Shown one piece after another: positions 35,831-46,874 of a DNA stretch of 64,000 nucleotides. Each line of letters begins with the position of its first letter. The first letter of the stretch is position 1. The notes under the pieces are model-generated. The model was not told the origin of the DNA. It searched no databases and saw nothing but the letters and a program-made list of their open reading frames with translations. The position numbers and the translations under genes were made by a program. The DNA lies in the NCBI GenBank assembly GCA_013339765.2, contig CM023454.1:57927826-57991825 (forward strand). Reading direction: 5' to 3'. The stretch is from Haemaphysalis longicornis (lineage: Eukaryota; Arthropoda; Arachnida; Ixodida; Ixodidae).

Positions 35831-36444
35831 ATAAGCGGCGGAGCGCGCGTTCGGAATTGTCAAGGGCGTCTTTGCTTGGCTTTCGCTTGACGTGACGCTT
35901 TGTTTGACTCGAGTATATGCGACGCATTTACTTGAGTTCCCCCCCTGCGAAGATGCGGGCAGGTGTTTTTTTTTTCATTTGCTTTACACCCTCACTGGCA
36001 GCCATGTGCTCGCAGCGTGGTGAGCCTCAAACGTCAGCTGCCCCTTTTCTTAGAAAGCCATTATTGTGCGCACTTACGAACCCACCACAAGGTGTCGAAA
36101 GGGGAAAAAGAAAGAAAAGAAAACGTGCAGGGCTAGACAGTATAGCCGCTTCCCTGAGGGGAGAACTGAGGGGCGCGCTTTTGTTTGAACTTGGGCTGGT
36201 GGGTTCTTTTGCGTCTTTTTGTATATTTTGAAAAAAGAACGTGTAGAAGGGAAAGTGCCTTGTTTATTGCAAAATACATGTAATTCCATTCCCACTCCAT
36301 TCCGGGCAAAAGGCTCCTAATTCCATTCCCATTCCATTCCTCCTAGTATTGCCGCCATTCTATTCCCATTCCATTCCGGGGTCACGAAAATGTGGAATCA
36401 TTCGGGAGTCATTCCAATTCCGGACTGGTAATTCCGCAACACTG

Positions 36445-36452
36445 CACACCAC
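36445..36452. repeat. Target-site duplication of hAT-like copy 1, right
   Basis: CACACCAC, identical to 32363-32370. Copy 2 sequence resumes at 36453 with CCGCGTTCGAGG. Confidence 0.93.
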
Positions 36453-38689
36453 CCGCGTTCGAGGGAGAGGAGTACGGTGGAGAGATGCGCATGCGCACAC
36501 TTCTGTACACAAGTGCGCGAACTTTCCACGCACCCACCACGCCGTTATCACGTGTACAAGCCCTGCCGCCATTACTGTTGAGCGCGACGCAGCGCACGGG
36601 TAGCTACGACGCATGCGCACAGACGCACTCCCCCCGCACCACCGCAGCTGTTGTTGAGAGTGACGGAGCGCACGGGGTACACACGCTCCTCCCGCCCCGC
36701 CGCACCTGTTGTTGAGAGCGAGGAGGGTACGGGGGAGAAACGCGCACCTGCACCTCGACGCGACGCGCATGATCAGTGAGCGTGTGGACGGCGCCAACGC
36801 CACAGCGCGACATCATGCGACTAAGAAATGCTCTGATTTAAAAAGGGGCGCTTTTAACACCGCAGATTAGTCACGAGATTGTGCCCCTGCTACTGTGACA
36901 TTCATGTGAGAGGTACGGGTGACGGGTCAGTGCGGGAGGGACTGCAGGACCAGGATATTTTATGCACGAGTTCTCCGAAAGCCAAACTTTCTCAGGGGCG
37001 TGCCTTACTGCCGATTTTCGTTCGCCGTGGCGGCCACTAGGAGGACTGGTACTGGAAAAGGGACCGTTCTAATGTATGTCCTTAGACAGCGCTGCTAGGA
37101 TGTTCGTCGTGATTCTCCGCGTAATAACCCCGGCTATAAGCCGTTGGTGTCCGTCGTGGGGAACCATGGCTGTGGTATCCTCCCCCCCCCCCTCTCCCAC
37201 CAACTGCGCCTTGTGATTGTTTACCTGGGCGGCACCTTCGCCCCGGCAGCAAGCTGCATCCCCATCCTTTACTTTTCTTTTTGCTTCTTTTCTTTTTTGC
37301 GATACGCTAGCGGAATGCTTGTGTTCGCAGCACGCTTTCGCATATCAGCTTCCGCGACATCTCACCTCGCGCTCCCCCCTTCTCCCCAGGACCTTTTGCA
37401 ATACTATCCCTTCTGTCTAGACACTCGTATGTCTTTGCCCGAAACAGCGTCGACTAAGGACTAAAATATTGGTTCGGGAATTCAGTCGAATCAGGAGAGC
37501 CCACGTAATAGTAACTGCGGCCACGGCTGCACCTCCCAGCTCCGACGCGGGGATTCGCGGACGAAGTTTGCCAGACCAATTTTCCAAGAACAAGATGGTC
37601 ATTGCTACCACCTTCCCCAGTACGGGATCACCTGGAACCAGATGCCTCTTTGAAAATTTGTTCTATCACGAGTCGGCGGTTTTCTTGGAGGGTGCCCATA
37701 ATGGTTAAAACAGTGAAAACGGGGGCGCGGGTCCTTTGTGGCCCGGTCTTCAGAGAACTTTGTTGGGCTACGTCGCTGTCTCACTTTCCTGTCTAGGATT
37801 GTTAAACTCGTATTTATATTCTTCTTTAAACACTTTCCCCTACTTGCCCAATCTGGCTTGCATTTTTGCTAGTTTTCCAGATGTACCCCCCCCCCAACAA
37901 AAGCAAACCTGTGCTTGGCTTCTCTCTTTAGAGTCAAACCGTCTGCCGACTTCGCGGAGACCCAAATGAGTTCCAAAAAAACATCACAACTCGTAAAACA
38001 TGCTGACCTTGCAAATACTGTAATAACTACCGGGAGAACTGCCCCTGTGTGAATTAATAGGGTACTTGCACCGCACGAGATATGCCACAAAAGCATTATG
38101 TCTTCGGGAATGAGCCCACTCGTCACCAAAAAACCCGCCATGGGCCAACTCGCGACACCGGCCCTTTGGTACAGTGCCATGTCGAGATAGGAACTCTCGT
38201 GCAAGGGGCCTTTTCGTCGGGTGGTTGCCGTTACACCGGGGCCGGGTGAACAAAAGCCTGGAAGCCCTGACCGGAAATTGGCGTTAAAAGCCAGTGTGAG
38301 GTTGGATTCTGCAATGGTAAATTCGTTACGGCTGTTTAGGGGGGCATGTGGAAGTCTGTGTGACCAGCAGGTGTGCATAAAGAGCTGTTTATTTTTCTTT
38401 CTGGGGAAGGGGAAGAAGGGGGAGTTGGAGAAGTCAGGCCGACCTGCACTTCTTCAAGTGCTGGTCGTCATGGGTGTTAAGGTGGTGCTGGTCCGCATTT
38501 TCGCGCGTATAACCTGCCCTAGCATACAACTCGCACCCCCACCTTCAGTCTGCGAATAATAATAAAAAAAAGAATTGGCGAAGCTTGCACTAACTCGCGC
38601 AAGGCTTGAACCATGGCTAAGCTGGAGGACTTCTTTCTATGTAAACACTGAAGGACACACCACCAGGCATTGGATTAGGTTTGAAATTG

Positions 38690-38967
38690 TTTATTTGTTG
38701 ATTTGATTGATTGTGGGGGTTTAACGCACCGACGCTGCACAGGTGATGAGGTGCGCAGTATACGTGGAGCGCTCCGAATTCATTTTGACCACCTGGGGAT
38801 GTTTAATGTGCGTGCGGTGAAATCTCCCCAGTGTGCGGTGCGGTGAAACACGCGGGCGATTTTGATTTTCGCCTCCATCAGAAAAGCGGCTGCCACGGCA
38901 GGGAATCGAACCCGCTTCCTCGGGCTGAATAGCACAACGTCATATTCACTGCGCCACAGCGGCGGGT
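38690..38967 (-). repeat. Ruka-type SINE inside hAT-like copy 2
   Basis: Inverted counterpart of 33326-33590: plus-strand tail TTGATTTGATTGATTGTGGG at 38698, B box near 38905 (minus GGGTTCGATTCCC), A box near 38950. It differs from the copy 1 version by small substitutions and an insertion near 38825. Confidence 0.85.
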
Positions 38968-39943
38968 AATTGTGTGTTAACATGTTCTGTTGTCGCTTTT
39001 TGCGGTGGTAGTAGTAGTAGTCATCGTCGGACAGCACCCCTCCCAGCTCGCACGCAAAACCAAGATGTCAGATCGCATCGCAAGAATCCTGGCTGATCAC
39101 GACAGCGGAGCCCCAGTCAACACGCATCGAAATATTGCCCGCAACACCTGCTTCTGAACCTTTTTTTTTGATGCAGTGAACAACGTCGGAACCTAGCGTT
39201 CAAGACGCCTACACAACCAGACAACGTACAAATAGTACAATAGTACAAAAGGGAGTGCAATAAACATTTTTTTTTATGTACTACCTGTTCACTGCGTCAT
39301 TTAGAACAATTTGTTTACTTTTTATGCGTGCCATGTATTACAAATTTGCATATGCGATTATCATTTTAATATAATAAACTCGGTATGACGGCATATTTAC
39401 CTAAATTCCAACGACTAAAACTTTGAAAGAACACTCGCCCGCCTACATCATTTTTTAAATGGGCGACATATAGCGGGTGGAAACATCGCTTTAACGTTCC
39501 AAAACAAGCTCGCAATGCCAGTTTTCCGTGTGACGAATATTCCGGTGTTACGAGAATTCCTTGTACGAAATGCCCTGTGACGAGTTGGCATTTCTTGACC
39601 AGTTACCTGTGATGAGTTGGCCTATGAGGAGTGGGCCTAGACCCATCTCTTGACCTTGGTGACGTGTTTTGCGTTATTTAGCGTTCTCAACGCTTGTAAT
39701 AACATCAGCCTAATAGTGGGTTCATTGGTAACTTTACAATAACCCGATAAAACTACCAACGTGCCGTTCCTACGTTGAGGAATTAGAGGAATGGAATTGA
39801 ACTGCCCGGCAATTTCCGGAGTGGGAATGATGAAGTTTTGGCATTCCGAGGAATTGAAAGGAATTGAATTAAGACAAGTTGCCATTCCCAGGAATTGAAT
39901 TGGAATGGAATGGGGACGCCCATTCCGCAACACTGGTTCACAG

Positions 39944-42900
39944 CTTCCGACGGGCAAAGACAAGTTGGAAGTAAAACAACAAAAAGGAAAGGAAGACACC
40001 TTAAATTACTGCTGATTTTTGTGCTACAGCCAGCCCTGGTAATGGAGGCATGAAGGCTTCGAAATGTTGGTCCGCTTTCAATAAACGCCCATCATTAGTG
40101 TATTTGCCTCTTCGTAAATTATTTATAAACATTTGCAATTCCCTCTTGCTCTGATGACAGCAAATTTTCAAATAGCAAAGACGTTCTCACAAGGTATATT
40201 AAAATATATTTTGTGCAGAGCGAATAATATAACACTAAAGGCACAATGTATTTCGGTTTTCATATACCAAATTTGGCTAAAACATACAAAATGAAATAAA
40301 ACTGCAAGAATTCTTGCGCATGCGTGGATGATTCACCGAAAAAGTTTTAATTTTAGTTTGGGGGGCAAGGCAGCGTGTGGCAAGGCAGCGTGTGGATTTG
40401 GAAGGTGCGTGTTGATCTGGACAACATGATAAAGCGACGTTTTGGGTGCAGCGGTGCCACAATAAACGTTTTTGTGCTTCGGGGAGCTGCAATTCAGGTA
40501 TATGGCATGTTGAAGATGAGAAATTGAAGATGAGGCCTAATTGAACACAGAAATTGAAGATGAGGCCTAATTTGCACGCCTTGCGCCATGTAATTTGAGT
40601 GGAAACCGGTATGTTATTTGAGCAACACGAAATGGGCTGTATGTTTTGCGCTTTGTTGAAATGCGCGGTAAAAGCGGCAAGGTAAAGAGGGAAATACTTT
40701 GTACTGGAACCGCTGAAATGAGAAATTTCGGAAGGAAGTTTTCTGTCAATCGGGAGGGGCGGGGCAAGAAGGTGTAAATGAACATGGAAGCACACGACAA
40801 CCTGTCTGTGAAAGCCTGCTGCATCGATATTTAGTTTTATGTAAAAGCAGAGTGGTTGCCATCGCGATGTTGCAACTCGAAATTTTTGAACTGTATTTCA
40901 AAATTGTTTTTACTCTAGCCATCTTAGTGGCATGATTCCCCTCTTTTCACAGTGACATTAGCGTCGTGACCTCATTTGTTAAAAGAATTGACGCACAGGA
41001 AAAACAATTTTAGTACCCTGGACTTCCCTTTCGCAAAAAAGACGCCCACCAGCGAGAAACATTCACATGTTTAGGCCACAAGCGTTGTTAAACTTACATT
41101 CAAACCCCGTGAATAACAAAATAAATATCTGGCTGTCTTTTTAGAGGTGTACAGTTTTATGCTGTTGATGCAAATTGTGAAGTACTCTGGTTTACAAACA
41201 CGTAGTCCTAGAACCACCAGTGGAAACTGGATGCAATCACTAAAATACATGCAGCATTCCTTGGGTTTACGCTGTGATAAGTTTAGTCCGATAAAAATAT
41301 TATGACATCTTTTCGCCATAATATTGGGCTGCTTAAGAGTGCTGTATCCTTCATTGTTCATTCTTACTATGCGGCAATATTGTGCAACTGAATATGACTA
41401 CAGAAAAGTTGGGCTGGGTAATTGAAACAATTTTTTTTTTTCAGAAAACTGAAAGCAATCATCCCGAAGTAACCGACAATATGAACAGACGGGGTAAACC
41501 ACGGAAGCGATATTTACCAGATGTCTTCCGTGCTTTAGAACCACTCATTAGCTTCGATTTCCCTTACGTCCCTCAGCTGAGCCAGCCGAAAATATGAATA
41601 ACAGATTTGTGCAAGCCATTATTTGGCCGCATCGCTTACTGTAAAACATGCATCGACCTGTAAAGCGAACTTCATTTTTGCAGCTGATGTTTTGTTGTTC
41701 ATTAAAGGGACGTAAGTCAAGCAACATGTACGCACCCGCGCTACTAACGCCTGCTACCTTGTTTATTTACCTTGGATAGAAGTGAGTGATGGTGCGGATA
41801 AATGTGCCTTGGGACCAATCCTTTTCTAGGACGGTGCTCGTAATGTTTGTTTCAGACATTTGCATCGCTGACAAGATTTTTCGTGTCAACCACTTACTCG
41901 TCTTAAAGTCCAACTTTTCAGTAAATGTTGGAACTGACAAGAAAGAAGTGAGGTGTTCCTGTATTTCTTCAACACGTAACAGTGTTTGTTTTTATGTATT
42001 ATTGGCTGCACAGGAAAGGGACTTCAAAATGCAACAAAACGTTTTGCATTGTTTATGCAAATATGATATCACCAGCACACAATTCTTGAATATTTAGGTA
42101 GGAGTAAATTGCTGGTTATGCCCCATATAAAATTTCATTTCATCGGGCTTTGGAGGTTTTAATGACATTGAAATGTATTCATCCAATGAACAGCTAAAAT
42201 AGGAATCCGGGTGTTCTGTTGTGTCTACCTTAAGTCGAATAAGCCCGAAATAAAGCTAGGGAAAATTGTAGCACCGGTAGCATTCAAATACACTTGCGTA
42301 GTGCCTTTGTAAAAGGGCCAGGGCTATGAAAGGAATGAGTTTCAACACCTTGTACAGCGCGGGTAATTTTTGCAATCATTTTGCATGCATATATGCCTAG
42401 TACATACGCTACCTTATGTGTCTAGGCAGGCTAGCACGACTGCTTTATTAAAACTCTTGAAAGTTACTGTTCCTCCAAAAAATGATAACACTCAACAACG
42501 TAATATGTTTTCAGTAGGTATTTTAAGACTACCAAAAGAAAAACCGTAAGGTAGGTACAGTGTGGTAATGGTTTTATTCGATGATGTTCGTGGGGTCCCA
42601 GAATAAAGGTTTTAGAATAACCCGACCACCAATGTAGGCCACAATGCGTAGCTATGGACTTTGTGGAAAGGGCCCAGTGGATATTTCAGGAAAACCTCGT
42701 ATAAATGTGCTCTCTTTGATGGTGTTCGTATTCCACGTGCTTCATTGGTTAATTGGTAAAGCGTGTATGATCTATCGGGCTATCATTCACACAGTCAAGG
42801 CTTCTGAAGGATTGTTCACCTACAGCCATAAGCGCCGAGGATTGCGGAAGTTATGGCAGGTTTATAGTGGTGCATTATTGCAAACTGAGGGAGAACGGAG

Positions 42901-45885
42901 AAGAACATAACCACGTAAAACTGTGTCACTATGTGGTAATATGTAGCGTATTACGGTTAGGTAAACTTCAAAACTAAACTTATTTCGAGATAGAACAATG
43001 AGCTTTGGGTACTGAAGTACTAGGTTCTGGCTCGTGCCATGTTTTCCTCCTCGCTTGGCTTAACCATGAAGGGATTCGGCACAAGTCGCCCCAACACAGC
43101 GCTATGTACGCACAATTAAGTCCTCCTAGTTTTTATTTTTAATCGTATTTCTGAAAGCTCGATGCTGTGTTTTCTCGTACGCTGGACACGTCCCTGTTAA
43201 TGAGATTTTGTTGTTCTTTTTGACGCGTCAAAATACTTTTGTTATCTTGTTTTGTGTTTGATGGCTGCAGTTCATTTGCTGACGTAATATTTGAAGTTGA
43301 TAACATTCTGGCAAGAACATTCTGTAGAAGTGTCTCATATGTTCCATATGGCAAGAACAGTCCGCTTTCAATGTCCCATTTGGAAAAAACAGTAGTTTTG
43401 CGAGAACTGGGTATATTTTAGATTAGATTCCACATTACCTTATGGATTTCAAAAAAAAAGACACGACGGACGATAAAATCCAAATGGCGGTACCTTAGTG
43501 TGGAATGAGGTAAAGCGCACACTCAACTTCAAAGTCTCCCGTGGTTGGAGACGCTCTCGTGGTAAGCGACAATATCTTTCTACAATATAAGAAGTGTTTG
43601 CGGGACAAAAATTAATCAAATAACTCGTCCTTCTGGAATTGAACGCCTTCAATCAACACTGTGAGAATATTATTTTGGCCAAAAGCTCACCCAACCCAGA
43701 GCCTGTAAAAAAATGACATATTTACGATGAACATAAAAACACGCGAATACTAAATCATGGTTGTATTAAATCATACGTCTGCCTAGGTACCTACTGCTTC
43801 AATTCTATACGAACGCCTACTAAAAATAACGCAGCAAAACACGCGTGCAGGGTTCTCTGGGATATTAGCTAACATCAAATAATTATAAAGTGTTGTTTAT
43901 TCGGATAGACGGCAGTACTAAGCTGTAAACGTTCCTGCGACTATTTCAATTCAATTATAGACGCAAACGTTCATTTTTCTGTGCATGCGCTAAAAACTCG
44001 ATTTTATTTTGTAATTTTGGTTCGGACAAATAAAAACCAATTTAGGGCAAGCTGACAAATTGGTGCAAATCAGCTTTTTGTAACCTGATTTGAAGTCTGT
44101 AGAATTGATATTGCCCGAATTGTTGCTTTCCTAAGCAGACATATACGTTATGGCCCATCAGTCATCCCTTAGAAGAAAATGTGATGCTGCTTCTTGTTCT
44201 GTTACTTTAAAGGCAGTCGCCAGTTGTGGTAAGGTTTATGTTGAGGAAATGCTTTTACAGAAATTTACCCCTACATTTTTGTGTACCTACTCGCTATAAA
44301 ATTTACAAAACAACTTTTCACTGGTTAAGCGAAAATAGCAACCACTCAAAGAATCATCACGCAGCTCCAAGTTTAGAAGTAATAATTGTAATGGCGGTAG
44401 TGGGGTTGCTATAAACCACTAATTTTAAAAGCGGCGTTCTTATTGCAGAGATTCAAGTTTTCTGACTGGTTGGTACGGTTTTCTTCCTCCGCTTTCGTAA
44501 CCAAGAATAAGTAGTTTACTTCTCCACAACTGTTGTTTAGCTAATTACTGAAAAAAGTCGCCAATCACAAACTAAAACCAAACGTGTTGGTGTTGGCTCA
44601 CACATTGGTCTGGGTCTGCGTAAAGGCGTATTGTTGTAGCCCCGTAGGTTAGTTTTATTGAAACTTATATAAATGCACCGAATAATATAAAACACCACTG
44701 TTTTGTCGCTAGTCTTTTCCAAATCCTGTAGCTAGTAGAAATCAGAATAAACGAAACTCCACTCACACTGTACTATCTCTCAAAAGGAACTAGTTCTGTG
44801 CATAATAAAATTGTGTTTGTAGTATACTTACGGTTTTAAAACCCTGAGAGTTTGTCTTTCGAAATTTGACAGGTAATATTTTCCTGACTAAAAGAGCTTA
44901 CTTTGTTGTATGTATATATATTGTTTTGTAATTACGAATATAGTTTAAACATCCTTGCAGATTTAATTGTCCAGATAAACACATTTGTTGCAAGTGTGCT
45001 TCTGCAGCAGGTTTATTCTGATACCCTCCAAGTCAATGTATCTGCATTCTCAAGAAAAGCTTAGAAGATAGAGCTAACGCCATTGACCAAGACGTTGTCA
45101 GCGTCTTCAGGTCTTCTCACTACAGTCGCCCATTTTTACTCACACAAATAAACTGAATGGCTACTTCTCGTTCAGAGCTAAGTATGCCAACGTGTGCACA
45201 ACTTTACAAGATTTGTTTAGCGGCTAGTTGGTGCAGGCTAGAATTCAAAATTAACGTGCGCTACACAATTGGGCAATAGGCAGTGACCGCGTGAAAGAAA
45301 AAACTGAACAATGGGGCGGAACGTTGTTTCGCTTCGTCTTTTCCACTTTCCCTGTCCGCAGGCCAAACATGCAAAGCACGTTAATATACTGTTCTGTCCA
45401 CAAGTTGCAGTTCATAAAATTGAGGCACCTGTGTCGCTTATCGCCAGACTGAAATATGGTCAAGGTTGTTTTAAATTAAACATGAAAAACTGAAAAAATC
45501 ACGAGAACAAGTAAAGGCACAAATATCATAGGTTTCATTGCTCTGGTGCTTAAAACAGTAGGCAGTCGTGCTTACGAATGTCAAATGACGGATTTTCAGT
45601 GGACAAAAACGCTGCAATCGATGTTAAAGCATCAACATCCAAACACAAACCGCCAGCAAGTCAAAGTCCTATCGTCAACGTTCAAAGCGCGATCCGGCGG
45701 TGAGTCAAATTCGAAACAATCCTGGTGACACATGCCCGGTCTGCAGACAAAAAAGTTGCCCAGGTAATTTCTCTCTACCCATTTTTTTCGGTATACCTTC
45801 TGTAGCGCGTGTTCAAAAGTGGGTCCTGCCCATGTCTGGCCCTACAACATTGGCTATCTAACAGCCAGTCATTGGGGCTCTGTGT
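39944..45885. other. Unassigned AT-rich region
   Basis: No supportable gene. The longest frame (40277-40795, minus, 172 codons) runs through tandemly duplicated words and shows no domain. A 24-bp direct repeat lies at 40519-40572 and a 15-bp one (CAAGGCAGCGTGTGG) near 40366-40395. No element termini were seen. Confidence 0.5.
40519..40572. repeat. 24-bp direct repeat, 30-bp period
   Basis: Two units of AGAAATTGAAGATGAGGCCT plus AATT, at 40519-40542 and 40549-40572, separated by GAACAC. The second unit also appears to be followed by diverged sequence, so only two copies exist. Confidence 0.85.
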
Positions 45886-46827
45886 ATTGGCTCTACAGCT
45901 ACCATCATCCTCCATAGGGAGAGCAGTAAAATACCTATAAGGAAGGGTGTCAGACAAGGAGACGCAATCTTTCTAATGTTATTCACAGCATGCTTACAAG
46001 AAGTATTCAGAACTTTGGATTGGGAACAGGTGGGAGTAAGGGTTAATGGAGAATACCTCAGTAACCTCAGATTTGCTGATGACGTTGCCTTGCTAAGTAA
46101 CTCGGGGGACGAATTGCAAAGCATGCTTTCCGCACTGGGCGAACAGAGTAGAACCGTGGGCCTGAAAATTAATTTTCAGAAAACTAAAGCAATGATCAAT
46201 AACCTCGGGACAGCACAGCAGTTTGAGATAGGTGGCGAGGCAGTGCAAGTGGTAAGCGAATATATCTACGTAGGCCAAGTTGTGACCCCAGATCCCAACC
46301 ATGAGGCAGAGATAATTAGAAGGATCAGAATGGGGTGGGGTGCATATGGCAGACATTCTCAGATAATGAATAGCAGCCTGCCATTGTCACTGAAGAAGAA
46401 AGTGTATGACAGCCGCATCTTACCGGTACTCACCTACGGGGCAGAAACTTGGAGGCTCACAAAGAGGGTTCAACTTAAATTGAGAACGACTCAGCGGGCA
46501 ATGGAGCTGAAAATGATAGGTGTAACATTAAGGGACAAGAAGAGAGCGGAGTGGGTCAGGGAGCAAACTGGTGTTAAAGACATATTAGTAGAAATTAAGA
46601 AGAAGAAATGGACGTGGGCAGGGCATGTAATGCGAAGGCAAGATAACCGCTGGTCATTAAGGGTAACAGAGTTGATCCCTAGAGAAGGCAAGCGTTGCAG
46701 GGGGCGGCAGAAAGTTAGATGGGCAGAAGAGATCAAGAAGTTTGCGGGAATAAATTGGTCACAGTTGGCACAGGACCGAGATAATTGGAGAATAATGGGA
46801 GAGGCCTTTGCCCAGCAGTGGGCGTAG
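45886..46827 (+). CDS. RTE-type RT C-terminal fragment, open for about 314 codons
   Basis: Open from the truncation point to the TAG at 46825. It contains KGVRQGD (RT motif before the catalytic box), LRFADDVALL with both catalytic Asp, LKINFQKTK, VYVGQ-type YIYVGQVV, LPVLTYGAETW, and the C-terminal WAGHVMRRQDNRW and FAQQWA blocks. The endonuclease and the first part of RT are missing through 5' truncation, so the fragment cannot act alone. No internal start is implied; the first ATG is at 45976. Apart from a changed stretch after QGD (AIFLMLF) it looks well preserved. Confidence 0.8.
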   Translation: MGSTATIILHRESSKIPIRKGVRQGDAIFLMLFTACLQEVFRTLDWEQVGVRVNGEYLSNLRFADDVALLSNSGDELQSMLSALGEQSRTVGLKINFQKTKAMINNLGTAQQFEIGGEAVQVVSEYIYVGQVVTPDPNHEAEIIRRIRMGWGAYGRHSQIMNSSLPLSLKKKVYDSRILPVLTYGAETWRLTKRVQLKLRTTQRAMELKMIGVTLRDKKRAEWVREQTGVKDILVEIKKKKWTWAGHVMRRQDNRWSLRVTELIPREGKRCRGRQKVRWAEEIKKFAGINWSQLAQDRDNWRIMGEAFAQQWA

Positions 46828-46836
46828 ATAGGCTGG

Positions 46837-46837
<1 letters not shown>

Positions 46838-46874
<37 letters not shown>
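46838..46874. repeat. (GAT)n microsatellite, RTE 3' tail
   Basis: About 12 GAT units directly after the short 3' region of the RTE-type element, as expected for its tail. Confidence 0.9.

Larger units (their letters stand above)
32371..36444 (+). mobile_element. hAT-like DNA transposon, copy 1 (inserted into copy 2)
   Basis: 4074 bp from CAGTGTTGCGGAAT (32371) to ATTCCGCAACACTG (36444), 14-bp terminal inverted repeats. It is flanked by a perfect 8-bp duplication CACACCAC (32363-32370 and 36445-36452). Both ends carry subterminal GGAAT/ATTCC clusters. Copy 1 itself contains the uninterrupted target site, GTGGTGTG at 35820-35827, so the event is documented in the window. It carries a SINE (33326-33590) and a GC-rich repeat (35500-35830). 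No transposase is visible; frames inside are under about 160 codons. Confidence 0.9.
31742..39943 (-). mobile_element. hAT-like DNA transposon, copy 2 (outer, split by copy 1)
   Basis: Outer element: 31750-32370 plus 36453-39935, 4104 bp once copy 1 and one TSD are removed. It begins CAGTGTCGCGGAAT and ends ATTCCGCAACACTG, with an 8-bp flank GTCCACAG (31742-31749) and GTTCACAG (39936-39943), 7 of 8 matching. CAG..CTG ends with 8-bp duplications are typical of the hAT superfamily. No transposase frame was found, so it is probably non-autonomous. Its orientation is reversed relative to copy 1, and copy 1 lies at its internal CACACCAC site. Confidence 0.88.
45886..46874 (+). mobile_element. RTE-type non-LTR retrotransposon, 5'-truncated
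   Basis: Starts within the RT domain and ends in a very short 3' region plus a (GAT)n array at 46838-46874. Short 3' regions with simple-repeat tails fit the RTE clade. The coding part is described separately. A decayed relative is at 49135-52143. Confidence 0.82.

Noticed and set aside
31742..39943. Segmental inverted duplication or foldback element instead of nested hAT copies
   Set aside because: The two 8-bp duplications with CAG..CTG ends, and the unbroken target inside the inner copy, explain all four junctions; a simple foldback does not explain the extra 0.6-kb inverted pair.
40277..40795. 172-codon minus-strand frame
   Set aside because: Runs across two tandem duplications, has no domain and no splice or promoter context; likely chance.
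42644..42910. 88-codon plus-strand frame, and a tRNA-like GGTTAATTGGTAAAGCG
   Set aside because: No recognised domain; no B box at a workable distance, so neither gene nor SINE head could be supported.
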